From: Clostridia bacterium
Lineage (GTDB): Bacteria > Bacillota_A > Clostridia > Oscillospirales > CAG-272
Assembly (NCBI GenBank): GCA_017408625.1
Contig: JAFQUG010000326.1
Location: 1-18,022, forward strand
Reading direction: 5' to 3'
DNA length: 18,022 nucleotides
In this document: positions 1 through 7,803 of the stretch, piece by piece
How the letters are laid out: the number at the start of each line of letters is the position of its first letter
Numbering within the stretch: position 1 is the first letter of the stretch
Position numbers and translations under genes: made by a program
The notes under the pieces: model-generated
Seen by the model: the letters and a program-made list of their open reading frames with translations, nothing else
Told to the model about the DNA's origin: nothing
Databases searched by the model: none

Positions 1-1793
1 CGGAGAATGCAGGGGCCGTGCACGTCAACCGCAAGGAGCATCTGGCTATACTCGGGCTTTGCCTTCTGGCACCAGACTCTTGCCCAGTTGGCGAAGTATT
101 CCTCGAAGGAAACATTCTCGGAATTGGACATGATGTCCAAAGTGACTGCCATACCGCCGTTGTCGGCAATGTTCTCGCTGACGGTGAACTTGCCGTTGCA
201 AACGCCCCAGGGCAGCTCAATGCCGTCAAACTGTGCAATCATGTCCTGTACCTTGGAGTCAAATCTTGCAAAGTCCTCGTCGGTCCACCAGTTGTTAATG
301 TTACCGTTCTCGTCGCACTTTGCGCCGTTGGAGTCAAATGCGTGCGAGATCTCGTGGCCGATGACCGCACCGATGCCGCCCAGATTCTCGCTTCTGGTCT
401 GCGAGAGGGAGTAGAAGGGAGCTTGCAGGATGGCAGCGGGGAAGGTGATGTCGTTGACAAAGGGATCGTAGCAAGCGTTGACCATGTGGCCGGGCATAGC
501 CCAGTTTTCCGGCTCGGTGGGCTTGTTCAGCTTTTCGTAGGATGCAAGCTCGCGGATGGCGCGCAGAGAGGTGACGATCTCAAAGAGAGACGCGTTTTCG
601 TCAAAGTCCATCTTTTCGTAAATGGGTCTGACCTTGTCGGGATAACCCATCTTGACGCCCATGGTGGACAGCTTGAGGATGGCCTTAGCGCGGGTCTCCT
701 CGCCCAGGATCTCGTTGGTCTCAATGCGCTTTTTGTAGGTGTCGATGATCTGATATACGATCTCGGTGATGTCCTTCTTTGCTTCCTCTCCGAAGTACTT
801 GTCGCCGTAGTAAATGCCCACGGGCTCGGAGTACATACCCGAAGCGAGGTTGTATGCAAACTTGTCAATATCCTGCATGACGGCAACGCCCATCAGAGCG
901 CGCATGTATGCGCCGCCCATGTCACGCAGCTGCTCGGAGAGATAGTTGCAGGCGCTCAGAAGTCCCGTGACGTATGCCCAGTGCTTGTACAGCTGCAAGG
1001 TCTCTGCGTTGAAGATCTTTGCAAAGTCGCCGAAGTAGCGAGGCTCGGTGACTACCACGGTTGCGGGCACGGAGCCGAACAGATCGGCAAGGATAGCACC
1101 GAAATCAATGGTGGAGAGCATGGCTGCTGCGTCTGCCTCGGCCATGGGATTGTACATTTCCACGTATCTGGACCATTCCTCGCGGGATTTTGCAAGGCCT
1201 GCAATGATCTCGTCAAATGCAAGCGTATCTGCTACGTACTGCTCCTGTGCCTCGGGGGCAAGGTCGGTCTGTGCCATGACTGCCTTTGCAACGCCCGTCC
1301 AGATGCCGATGATCTGCTCCTTCTGCGCAGCCATTTCGGGAGCGTAGTAGGAGGTATCGGGCAGAATGACACTCGCACCCTGAATGTAAACCAAGTGCTG
1401 CTTGGTGTTCTTCATGTCGCCCTCCACGCCGATATTGATGGGCGTGGGAATGCCGGCAAGAGAGAGGGACTTGTAAAGGCGGGAGAAGTCGTCGAGCGAG
1501 TTTACCTGATCAAGAATTGCCAGCGCCTTGAGTGCGGGGGCAATGCCGTCCTTTGCTTTGCGGTCTGCGTCCTTGGCAATGGTGTAGAGCTTGCAGGCTC
1601 TTTCCATGTGCACGTTGGGGAATTCCTTGGCCTCGGTCAGGGTCTCAAATTCGCCCATCATGATCTTTTCCACGCTGTCGGCAAGCTCCGAAAAACCGCC
1701 CGCGGTGGGCTTGTCGTCCGGAATGACCAGCTCGTCAAGCTTTTTTTGGTTGACGTATGTATAAAGGTCGTCTTGAATTCTGATGTTTTCCAT
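1..1793 (-). CDS. pepO: M13-family zinc endopeptidase (PepO-like), C-terminus cut by window edge
   Basis: Zinc metallo-endopeptidase of the neprilysin/PepO family, which cleaves oligopeptides. Seen directly: HEISH zinc motif at residues 480-484 (H480, E481, H484), the second motif ENIAD at 540-544 with third zinc ligand E540 and D544, the block NACYDPFVNDITFPAAIL upstream of the zinc site, and near the edge DVHGP with H592 followed six residues later by an Arg (partial codon). This matches the His and Arg substrate/transition-state residues of neprilysin in spacing. 597 full codons are visible; the family is usually 630-680 residues, so roughly the last 35-40 are missing. The start at 1793 has AGGAG seven bases upstream and gives MENIRIQDDLYTYVN. 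There is no signal peptide, so it is probably cytosolic, as in other Firmicutes PepO proteins. Transcribed divergently from xylA; no functional link to xylose use is implied. Confidence 0.93.
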   Translation of the reverse strand, partial: MENIRIQDDLYTYVNQKKLDELVIPDDKPTAGGFSELADSVEKIMMGEFETLTEAKEFPNVHMERACKLYTIAKDADRKAKDGIAPALKALAILDQVNSLDDFSRLYKSLSLAGIPTPINIGVEGDMKNTKQHLVYIQGASVILPDTSYYAPEMAAQKEQIIGIWTGVAKAVMAQTDLAPEAQEQYVADTLAFDEIIAGLAKSREEWSRYVEMYNPMAEADAAAMLSTIDFGAILADLFGSVPATVVVTEPRYFGDFAKIFNAETLQLYKHWAYVTGLLSACNYLSEQLRDMGGAYMRALMGVAVMQDIDKFAYNLASGMYSEPVGIYYGDKYFGEEAKKDITEIVYQIIDTYKKRIETNEILGEETRAKAILKLSTMGVKMGYPDKVRPIYEKMDFDENASLFEIVTSLRAIRELASYEKLNKPTEPENWAMPGHMVNACYDPFVNDITFPAAILQAPFYSLSQTRSENLGGIGAVIGHEISHAFDSNGAKCDENGNINNWWTDEDFARFDSKVQDMIAQFDGIELPWGVCNGKFTVSENIADNGGMAVTLDIMSNSENVSFEEYFANWARVWCQKAKPEYSQMLLAVDVHGPCIL

Positions 1794-1844
1794 AATATTT
1801 CTCCTGTATTGTGCAGATTGAGCAAAAATGCTCTGCTAATCTCT

Positions 1845-1872
1845 ATTATATCACCGAATAGAAAAAAAGCAA
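1845..1872 (-). promoter_or_regulatory. Predicted promoter of the M13 peptidase gene
   Basis: Reading the minus strand, a perfect TATAAT lies at 1850-1845 preceded by TGA, forming an extended -10 (TGATATAAT). A weak -35 (TTGCTT at 1872-1867, TTG matching) sits 16 bases upstream. The start codon is about 50 bases downstream. The extended -10 is the real support. Confidence 0.6.
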
Positions 1873-2000
1873 GATGAAATTCGGAGATTTTTATATGGAA
1901 GGAAAAGGAGAGCTTTGATTTGTTCGGGTAGCTGTGCGTTTTCTTGACAGGGATATGCATGCATTCCGACTTTAACGGAGAGAGAAGGAAGGAGCTGCCG

Positions 2001-2111
2001 ATGGAAAAATCATGTCGAAGGGTGGCCTCTGTCATGATCGGGCGAAGGCGGAAATGCCAAAAGGTCAAAGAAAGACAAAGCACAACAATGAGGAAGTATC
2101 GAAATGGATAA
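2001..2111 (+). CDS. Possible 36-residue basic small protein or leader peptide
   Basis: ATG at 2001 is preceded by GGAAGGAG with GGAG at 1991-1994, six bases upstream, which is as good a ribosome binding site as on any gene here. The 36-codon frame ends at TAA 2109-2111 and begins MEKSCRRVASVMIGRRRKC. It is rich in Arg and Lys with no hydrophobic segment. A perfect TTGACA at 1944-1949 lies upstream but has no matching -10 at 16-18 bases. The stop lies about 40 bases before the xylA -10, so it would not be a classical attenuator leader for xylA. I do not recognise the sequence; chance occurrence is quite possible. Confidence 0.2.
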   Translation: MEKSCRRVASVMIGRRRKCQKVKERQSTTMRKYRNG

Positions 2112-2150
2112 AATATGGCAAAAAAAGCGAATGCGAAACGGGGAGACATA

Positions 2151-2159
2151 TGATATAAT
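2151..2159 (+). promoter_or_regulatory. Extended -10 promoter element of xylA
   Basis: TGATATAAT at 2151-2159 is a perfect -10 with the TGn extension. At 17 bases upstream the -35 position reads ATGCGA (2131-2136), only 3 of 6 matches. An extended -10 with a poor -35 fits a promoter that needs an activator, such as the AraC-type protein encoded downstream; that regulatory link is inference. The leader to the xylA start is about 40 bases. Confidence 0.65.
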
Positions 2160-2164
2160 AAAAC

Positions 2165-2178
2165 TGTAACATTGTAAC
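2165..2178 (+). repeat. Direct repeat TGTAAC x2 in the xylA leader
   Basis: TGTAAC occurs at 2165-2170 and again at 2173-2178, 8 bases apart, just downstream of the predicted -10 and so around or just after the transcription start. It is short enough to be chance. If real it would be a half-site pair for a regulator. Confidence 0.3.
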
Positions 2179-2206
2179 TTAATACATGAAAGGAAATTCA
2201 ATACTT

Positions 2207-3514
2207 ATGAACACTATAGCAGAAAAGATCCTCTTTGAGGGCGCTGACAGCAAAAATCCTTACTCTTTCCGTTATTATGACAAGGACCGCGTGATCGGCG
2301 GCAAGACCATGGCAGAGCATCTGCGCTTTGCATTGAGCTGGTGGCATACCTGCAATGCTTCGGGCACGGATATGTTCGGCGGCGACACCATGGACAAGAC
2401 CTTTGGCAAGAGCGGCATTGAGATGCATAAGGCAAAGGTGGACTTTGCGTTTGATCTGATGCAGAAGCTGGGCATTGAGTACTATTGCTTCCATGACGTT
2501 GACATTGCTCCCGAGGGTGCAACGCTTGCAGAGAGCATTGCAAACCTGGAGATCATGACCGATTATCTGCTCGAAAAGCAGAATGCAACCGGTATCAAGC
2601 CTTTGTGGGTGACTGCCAACATGTTTGGCAACAAAATGTTTATGGCCGGCGCTTCCACCAGCCCCGATGCAAACGTTTACGCCATCGCAGCAGGCAAGGT
2701 CAAGGCAGGCATCGATGCTGCCATCAAGCTGGGTGCTCCCGGTTACGTATTCTGGGGCGGCAGAGAAGGCTATGATACGCTGATCAACACCGACGTTGCT
2801 CTGGAGCTGGATAACATGGGCAAGTTCTTGACCATGGCACGCGACTACGGTCGTGCACACGGCTTTACCGGAGACTTTTACATTGAGCCCAAGCCCAAGG
2901 AGCCTACCAAGCATCAGTATGATTTTGACGTTGCAACCTGCGCAAACTTCCTGCGCACCTACGGCCTGATGGACGACTTCAAGATGAACATTGAGGCAAA
3001 CCACGCAACGCTTGCAGGCCATACCTTCCAGCATGAGCTGCGCATGGCAACCGTAAACGGCATTTTCGGCTCGATCGACGCAAACCAGGGCGATATGCTG
3101 CTTGGCTGGGATACCGACCAGTTCCCGACCAACATCTACGACACCACGCTTTGCATGTACGAGGTGATCAAGGCAGGCGGCTTTACCAACGGCGGTCTGA
3201 ACTTTGACGCAAAGGCGCGCAGACAGTCCAACACCTTTGAGGACGTGCTGCTCTCCTATATCGCAGGCATGGATGCGTTTGCGCTTGGTCTGATCAAGGC
3301 TTACCAGATCATTGATGACGGCAGAATCGACGAGTTTGTTGCAAATCGCTACGCATCTTACAATGACGGCATCGGCAAGTCGATCAGAGAAGGAAAAGAG
3401 ACGCTGGAGTCTCTGGCTGCATATGCTGCCGGGCTGACCGACGTTATTCCCACAAGCGGCAGACAGGAATACCTCGAATCCGTTTTGAACAACATCCTTT
3501 TTTCTGGAGTCTGA
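2207..3514 (+). CDS. xylA: Xylose isomerase (class II)
   Basis: Interconverts D-xylose and D-xylulose (EC 5.3.1.5), the first cytosolic step of xylose catabolism. 435 residues from the ATG at 2207, the normal class II length. All active-site residues are visible with the usual spacing: catalytic H96 and D99 in FHDVD, metal ligands E227 ([14 protein letters not shown]), E263 and H266 (NIEANH), D291 (IDANQGD), D302 and D304 (GWDTDQFP) and D334 (LNFD). VFWGGREGY (residues 181-189) is also diagnostic. An in-frame ATG at 2186 would add seven residues but has no ribosome binding site, whereas AAAGGA (2189-2194) lies between the two ATGs and serves 2207, with a slightly long spacing of 12 bases. First gene of the xylA-xylB-regulator unit; only one base separates its stop from xylB. 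Confidence 0.98.
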   Translation: MNTIAEKILFEGADSKNPYSFRYYDKDRVIGGKTMAEHLRFALSWWHTCNASGTDMFGGDTMDKTFGKSGIEMHKAKVDFAFDLMQKLGIEYYCFHDVDIAPEGATLAESIANLEIMTDYLLEKQNATGIKPLWVTANMFGNKMFMAGASTSPDANVYAIAAGKVKAGIDAAIKLGAPGYVFWGGREGYDTLINTDVALELDNMGKFLTMARDYGRAHGFTGDFYIEPKPKEPTKHQYDFDVATCANFLRTYGLMDDFKMNIEANHATLAGHTFQHELRMATVNGIFGSIDANQGDMLLGWDTDQFPTNIYDTTLCMYEVIKAGGFTNGGLNFDAKARRQSNTFEDVLLSYIAGMDAFALGLIKAYQIIDDGRIDEFVANRYASYNDGIGKSIREGKETLESLAAYAAGLTDVIPTSGRQEYLESVLNNILFSGV

Positions 3515-3515
3515 T

Positions 3516-4931
3516 ATGAACTTTTACATTGGCATTGACCTTGGAACGTCTGCGTGCAAGGGCATATTGACCGATCGAGAGGGCAGAATTCTGGGCGAGC
3601 ACAGCGTCAGCTATCCGGTATCCTCTCCTTTTACAAATTGGAGCGAGCAATCCCCCGAGGATTGGTACAATGCCGCGGTTGAAATCCTTCGCGTTCTTGC
3701 AGAGGGAAGAGAAAAGGACGTCAAGGGCGTGGGTATCGCGGGGCAGATGCATGGGCTTGTCCTGCTGGACGAGCATGACGAGGTCCTTCGCCCGGCCATC
3801 CTCTGGAATGACGGACGAAGCACCGAGCAGACCGCATACCTCAACAGCCTTGGCGTGCTTCCGGACTATACCGGCAACATTGCCTTCCCCGGCTTTACTG
3901 CGCCCAAGATCCTGTGGGTAAAGGAGAACGAGCCCGAGATTTTCGCCAAGGTCAGAAAGATCTGCCTGCCCAAGGACTATCTTGCTTACCGCCTGACCGG
4001 TGTCTTTTCCTCTGAATATTCCGATGCGGCAGGCATGCTGCTTCTGGACGTGCAGAACAAGTGCTGGTCCTCCCAAATGTGTGAGATCTGCGGCATTACG
4101 CAGGATATGCTTCCTGCCTTGTATGAGAGCTATGAGGCAACCGGACGTCTTAAGGACGAGTACGGACTGCCCGAGGCTATTCTCTGTGCGGGCGCGGGCG
4201 ACAATGCGGGTGCAGCAATCGGCACAGCGACCCTGCGCGACGGGGATTGCAGCATTTCGCTGGGAACCAGCGGTACGGTGTTTTTGCCGTGCGATGAGTT
4301 CAATACCGAGTGTGGTACCGCTTTGCACAATTTTGCGCACGCCAACGGCAAGTATCATCTTATGGGCTGCATCTTATCTGCGGCAAGCTGCAATAAGTGG
4401 TGGATCAAGGATATTCTGGATGCGGATTACGGCGACCCCGCAGAGCCGAAATACGGTCAGACAGGCGTGTATTTCCTGCCTTATCTGACGGGTGAGCGTT
4501 GCCCGCATAACGACGTCAACGCCCGCGGTGCGTTTGTCGGCTTGTCCGCCGGCACCTCGCGCGAGGATATGAGCCTTGCGGTGCTGGAGGGCGTGGCATA
4601 TGCGCTGCGCGATTGCGTGGAGGCAGGCGGCGTCAGGATCGATCGGGCTGTGCTTTGCGGCGGCGGTGCGGTCAGCAAGGTATGGCAGACTGTACTTGCA
4701 AACGTTCTTGGCGCGGATATTTATTTGACCAAGTCCGAGCAGGGTCCCTCGATGGGCGGTGCTTTGTTGGCGATGACTGCCTGCAAGGAGTACGAAACTG
4801 TTTACGAGGCAGCGGATGCAATCGTGGAAAAGACCTTGGCGGTCAAGTGCGAGCCTGATCTGCAGCAGGCATATGATCGCGGATATGCAACCTATAAAAA
4901 GCTTTATCCCGCTTTGAAGGATGTATTTTGA
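3516..4931 (+). CDS. xylB: Xylulokinase (FGGY carbohydrate kinase)
   Basis: Phosphorylates D-xylulose with ATP to D-xylulose 5-phosphate (EC 2.7.1.17), which enters the pentose phosphate pathway. 471 residues, slightly shorter than the usual 480-500 but complete. FGGY fold, two actin-like ATPase lobes: N-terminal YIGIDLGTSACKG (D8), GQMHG at 76-80 (the Met-His pair that contacts xylulose), ILWNDGRS at 95-102, and GAGDNAG at 226-232 with D229 as the expected catalytic base. The C-terminal lobe has SLGTSGTVF (248-256), VGLSAGTSREDM, CGGGAVSKVWQ and EQGPSMGGALLA. The start has GGAG six bases upstream, inside the end of xylA, consistent with co-transcription and coupled translation. GQMHG plus adjacency to xylA separate it from glycerol kinase and other FGGY kinases. 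Confidence 0.97.
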   Translation: MNFYIGIDLGTSACKGILTDREGRILGEHSVSYPVSSPFTNWSEQSPEDWYNAAVEILRVLAEGREKDVKGVGIAGQMHGLVLLDEHDEVLRPAILWNDGRSTEQTAYLNSLGVLPDYTGNIAFPGFTAPKILWVKENEPEIFAKVRKICLPKDYLAYRLTGVFSSEYSDAAGMLLLDVQNKCWSSQMCEICGITQDMLPALYESYEATGRLKDEYGLPEAILCAGAGDNAGAAIGTATLRDGDCSISLGTSGTVFLPCDEFNTECGTALHNFAHANGKYHLMGCILSAASCNKWWIKDILDADYGDPAEPKYGQTGVYFLPYLTGERCPHNDVNARGAFVGLSAGTSREDMSLAVLEGVAYALRDCVEAGGVRIDRAVLCGGGAVSKVWQTVLANVLGADIYLTKSEQGPSMGGALLAMTACKEYETVYEAADAIVEKTLAVKCEPDLQQAYDRGYATYKKLYPALKDVF

Positions 4932-5019
4932 TGCACGTTGCCTTTGTATGACTCAAAGAGGCGTGATGGCTCTCTTCGGCTATATGACATGAACTTTGGA
5001 TGTGTGTGGAGGATGCGCT

Positions 5020-5814
5020 ATGAATATGGTATTTTATGAGATTGAGCACGGCATCAGTGCCAATCACTTCTTCTATGAACGGAATACCGATCATTCCTTT
5101 CCTCTGCACATGCATCGAAGCTATGAGATGGTGCTTGTACTGCAGGGTGAAATGAATATGCAGATCGACAAGGAAACGTATCATTTACGCGAAAAAGACC
5201 TGATATTGGTCAAGCCTCACAGGATCCACAGCTATGAAACCGAAGCAGGTAAGAGCAATGAGATTTTGCTTTGTGTGTTCTCGGGCGACCTGATTGCGGC
5301 AATTTCGGAGGCGTTGTCCAATTACCGCTTGCCTTCGATTGTGTTGCACGACGTTCCCGATCTGTACAAGGATATTTTCCTTCATGCGCAGCAGAGCAAT
5401 GATATTGCTGCCATCAAAGGATTTTTATACCTTGTGTGCTCCTTGTTTTACCGGGAGCTTGACCATTCCGAGAAGGACGCAAATGCTGCCGACAACGGAC
5501 TTTTGCGCGATATATTTACCTATATCGAGAGCCACGTGGATAAGCCCTGTACGTTGCATGAGCTTGCGCGGGAATTGCGTTACAACGAAGCGTACCTTTC
5601 CCGCATGTTCCATAAAAGCGTGGGCGTTCCGTATTCGGAGTACGTGCGCAATATCAAGATCAATCATGCGTGCTATCTGTTGCGCAATACCGACGAGAGC
5701 ATCTTCGATATTGCCATGAAATGCGGATATGCTACGCAAAGCAGCTTTTACCGCAGCTTCAAGCAGCTGATTGGCATCAATCCGAACGAATATCGGATGA
5801 AAAAGGAAATATGA
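5020..5814 (+). CDS. AraC-family transcriptional regulator, probably of the xylose operon
   Basis: 264-residue DNA-binding regulator with an N-terminal AraC-type cupin sensor (about residues 10-85, containing FPLHMHRSYEMVLVLQGEM and VKPHRIHSYE) and a C-terminal double helix-turn-helix domain (about 165-262). The first HTH is TLHELARELRYNEAYLSRMF; the second is SIFDIAMKCGYATQSSFYRSF followed by the family signature GINPNEYR. Start chosen at ATG 5020 because GGAGGA (5008-5013) ends six bases before it; a TTG at 4996 would extend the frame but puts the ribosome binding site inside the gene. It lies 88 bases after xylB with no terminator or clear promoter between, so it is probably co-transcribed. 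Sensing of xylose or a xylo-oligosaccharide is inference from position. Confidence 0.92.
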   Translation: MNMVFYEIEHGISANHFFYERNTDHSFPLHMHRSYEMVLVLQGEMNMQIDKETYHLREKDLILVKPHRIHSYETEAGKSNEILLCVFSGDLIAAISEALSNYRLPSIVLHDVPDLYKDIFLHAQQSNDIAAIKGFLYLVCSLFYRELDHSEKDANAADNGLLRDIFTYIESHVDKPCTLHELARELRYNEAYLSRMFHKSVGVPYSEYVRNIKINHACYLLRNTDESIFDIAMKCGYATQSSFYRSFKQLIGINPNEYRMKKEI

Positions 5815-5831
5815 TCCTGCGAGGATCAAAA

Positions 5832-5878
5832 AGCGGTTGCTCTTTACCGGGGAGGTATTGAGCAACCGTTCTTTTTTT
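5832..5878. terminator. Bidirectional intrinsic terminator between the regulator and the SGNH operon
   Basis: Stem arms at 5832-5842 and 5860-5870 (core CGGTTGCTC / GAGCAACCG), with an inner TACC/GGTA stem (5845-5848 / 5854-5857) capped by GGGGA. On the plus strand C and seven T residues follow (5872-5878). On the minus strand the A5 run at 5828-5832 becomes a T-run after the stem. It lies in the 71-base gap between two convergent genes, so it can end both transcripts. Confidence 0.9.
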
Positions 5879-5885
5879 GTACTTT

Positions 5886-6992
5886 TTATTTGAGCTTCTT
5901 TTTCGCAAGGATTCCGACGAGTAAGGCCAACGGCACGGACAAAAGACCGACTGATCCGGTGCAGCCCTTGTGATCCTTTGGGGCAGCGGGAGCCGTCTTT
6001 GTGGGATCGGATTCCTGCTGTGTCGTCTCGGGAGCAGTCACTTCGGGTGCGGGGGGATTCGTATCCTGTTCCCGGGAGGTGCTTGCATCGGTTTCGGGAG
6101 CGGCAGAGCTTCGCTCGGACGACGTTTCCTGCTCGCCCTGCTCGGAAAGACCCAGGTGCTCGGCAAGCAGCTTGGCAATCTCGGCATGACCTGCCTCGTT
6201 GGGGTGAATGTCGTTTTGCGCAATATTGGTCAAGCCCATGGCATCCGCTTCGATGACGGAGGTCGTGTCAACCACCTCAAACCCATAAGCGAGGGCGTTG
6301 CTTTCCACGCCCTGATTGATCGAGTCAAGCATCCGACCTGCAAATTCTCCAAAATCGACAAATCCGGGCACGTTCTTAAAAGGATTATATTGCTTGAGAA
6401 AGACGACGCGTGCATCGGGGGCGGTTTGCTGAATAAAGCCCATGATCGTCTTTAGATTGGCATCAAGTTCCGCAAAGATCTTCTCCATCTGCTGACAAAA
6501 AGCGGGATCTGCCAGAAGCGCGGTGTAGGTTTCGGACGTTGCAGCGGAAAAGACCGCCATTGCCTGCTCAAAGCTTGTGATGCTTTTGCCGGCGATTTGG
6601 GATGCGATTGCGGGTACGATGCTGAGCAGATCGTTTCCGCCGATGGTGATGATGATCAGATCCGCCGATCTGACCTCTGCTTCAAGGGAGGGGATCAGCC
6701 GGGCGAGATCCGCGCTTCGGTCGCCGTTGACCGCACGGTTGATATAGGTGCTGCCGCCCTCCAGGCCCAGCGCCTGTGCAATGATATTGACGTAGGAGCT
6801 GCAAAGGTAGGGGCTCTGGCCGGGCACGTAATTGTCAAGACCGTAGCCCGTTGTAAGCGAGTCGCCCAGGGCGAGCAGCGTCATGGGCGATGCGTCTTGC
6901 TGCTCGGATGCAAAGACCGAAGGAATACATAGGGTGATGCATACGAGCATGACCAGGGCGGGCACAAGGCATTTCTTTAAGACGGTCATCAT
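5886..6992 (-). CDS. Secreted SGNH/GDSL-family hydrolase with C-terminal membrane tail
   Basis: Serine esterase/lipase of the SGNH superfamily, predicted extracellular; the substrate cannot be read from sequence. 368 residues. Signal peptide about 1-29 (KK, hydrophobic LVPALVMLVCITLCIPS, then VFA/SE). Catalytic blocks: GDSLTTGYG with Ser45, NRAVNGD with Gly90, IGGND with Asn120, and DIHPNEAGH with Asp261 and His263. After the catalytic domain (to about 282) comes a Ser/Thr/Pro/Glu-rich linker (about 285-340), then HKGCTGS with Cys344, a hydrophobic stretch and the end KKKLK, like the tail of the LamG-like protein nearby. Start: minus-strand GGAGGAGGA (7005-6997) lies 4 bases before the ATG at 6992 and 7 before the ATG at 6989, so either of the two adjacent Met codons could be used. 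Last gene of the four-gene operon. Confidence 0.92.
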   Translation of the reverse strand: MMTVLKKCLVPALVMLVCITLCIPSVFASEQQDASPMTLLALGDSLTTGYGLDNYVPGQSPYLCSSYVNIIAQALGLEGGSTYINRAVNGDRSADLARLIPSLEAEVRSADLIIITIGGNDLLSIVPAIASQIAGKSITSFEQAMAVFSAATSETYTALLADPAFCQQMEKIFAELDANLKTIMGFIQQTAPDARVVFLKQYNPFKNVPGFVDFGEFAGRMLDSINQGVESNALAYGFEVVDTTSVIEADAMGLTNIAQNDIHPNEAGHAEIAKLLAEHLGLSEQGEQETSSERSSAAPETDASTSREQDTNPPAPEVTAPETTQQESDPTKTAPAAPKDHKGCTGSVGLLSVPLALLVGILAKKKLK

Positions 6993-7006
6993 CCTATCCT
7001 CCTCCG

Positions 7007-7789
7007 TTAAGAGCGGTTGATCAGCGAGCGACCGTCCCATTCGGGATGCGGCTCAATGCCCATCACTGCTGCAATGGTGGGAGTAATATCGATCAGGGAA
7101 GTGTTTTCCGCGGTCTTGCCCGGCTCAAAGTCGGGGCCGTACAAAAACAGCGGAATGGTCATGTCCTCGGGAGCGGCCGAGCCGTGCGTGAAATCATGAC
7201 CGCCGTGGTCTGCCGTGATCACAATGGAATATTCCTCGCCACAGGTTTCGATCACACGCTTGACGTTGTCGATCGCGATGGACAGGCGGCGCAGGTATTC
7301 CTCACTCATCCAGCCCTTGGAGTGACCGCCCTTTTCGTCCAGATCCAGCATATACAGCATGACAAAATCGGGATGGTAGCGGTCGATGGCCATCAGGCAA
7401 TGATCGGTGACCGCGGTATCCGAAAGGTCGTCGTAATCGATGTTCAGGCAGAACGAGAAGGTATAGCTGCCGGGAGAGGCAAGATCGCGCAGATAGTCCC
7501 AGTTGTAGAACATACCGGTCGTGCCGCCGGCATTGCGCACTGTCTCAAAAATACCGGGTGTGGGATTTTCCGGCTTGACGTAAATGTTGGTCTTGATTCC
7601 GTGACGGTCGGGCGTTTGGCCGTGGGTCATGGAATAGTGACAGGGGAAGGTGTCCGAGGGGAGCACGGCTTGCGAATTGTAATTATAGGTGCAAAGCTGC
7701 TCCAGCGTTTTTACGTAAGGGTTGCCGCACAGATGCATTGCATCCGCGCGCGCACCGTCGATCGAAATGAGAATGACCTTGTTTTTCAT
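7007..7789 (-). CDS. Alkaline-phosphatase-superfamily phosphodiesterase / nucleotide pyrophosphatase-like
   Basis: Predicted metal-dependent phosphodi- or mono-esterase of the type I phosphodiesterase/nucleotide pyrophosphatase group. 260 residues, compact and without signal peptide, so cytosolic. Visible: ISIDGARAD with metal ligand D11; LPSDTFPCHYSMTHGQTPDRHGI, where T47 sits in the nucleophile position of the family's TFP motif; LDLDEKGGHSKG with D151 and H156; TADHGGHD with D193 and H194; and H202 in FTHG. These make up a plausible two-metal site. The start at 7789 has GGGAG (7801-7797) seven bases upstream. It lies 14 bases after the acyltransferase-like gene and 14 bases before the SGNH gene. 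The physiological substrate (nucleotide sugar, phosphoglycolipid, glycan phosphate) is unknown. Confidence 0.88.
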   Translation of the reverse strand: MKNKVILISIDGARADAMHLCGNPYVKTLEQLCTYNYNSQAVLPSDTFPCHYSMTHGQTPDRHGIKTNIYVKPENPTPGIFETVRNAGGTTGMFYNWDYLRDLASPGSYTFSFCLNIDYDDLSDTAVTDHCLMAIDRYHPDFVMLYMLDLDEKGGHSKGWMSEEYLRRLSIAIDNVKRVIETCGEEYSIVITADHGGHDFTHGSAAPEDMTIPLFLYGPDFEPGKTAENTSLIDITPTIAAVMGIEPHPEWDGRSLINRS

Positions 7790-7803
7790 AGCATGACTCC
7801 CTT

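Larger units (their letters stand above)
1794..2206. other. Divergent intergenic region between pepO and xylA
   Basis: 413 bases with no clearly supported gene. It contains a minus-strand promoter for the peptidase (about 1845-1872), a small GAGCA-aaaa-TGCTC hairpin in the peptidase leader (1820-1833), a perfect TTGACA at 1944-1949 with no good -10 at standard spacing, a 10-bp palindrome ATGCATGCAT at 1954-1963, a possible 36-codon ORF (2001-2111), and the xylA extended -10 at 2151-2159. The AraC-type regulator encoded downstream could bind here, but no site is identifiable by eye. I saw no match to a catabolite-responsive element. Confidence 0.7.

Noticed and set aside
18..1877. 619-codon plus-strand open frame
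   Set aside because: It lies opposite the M13 peptidase, whose HEISH, ENIAD and DVHGP motifs prove the minus strand codes; the frame has no recognisable domain and is a codon-bias shadow.
2186..2206. Upstream ATG for xylA adding seven residues
   Set aside because: No ribosome binding site upstream, and the AAAGGA that serves the gene would lie inside the coding region; length and N-terminus from 2207 match class II enzymes.
4996..5019. TTG start for the AraC-type regulator
   Set aside because: GGAGGA at 5008-5013 is ideally spaced for the ATG at 5020 and would otherwise be within the gene.
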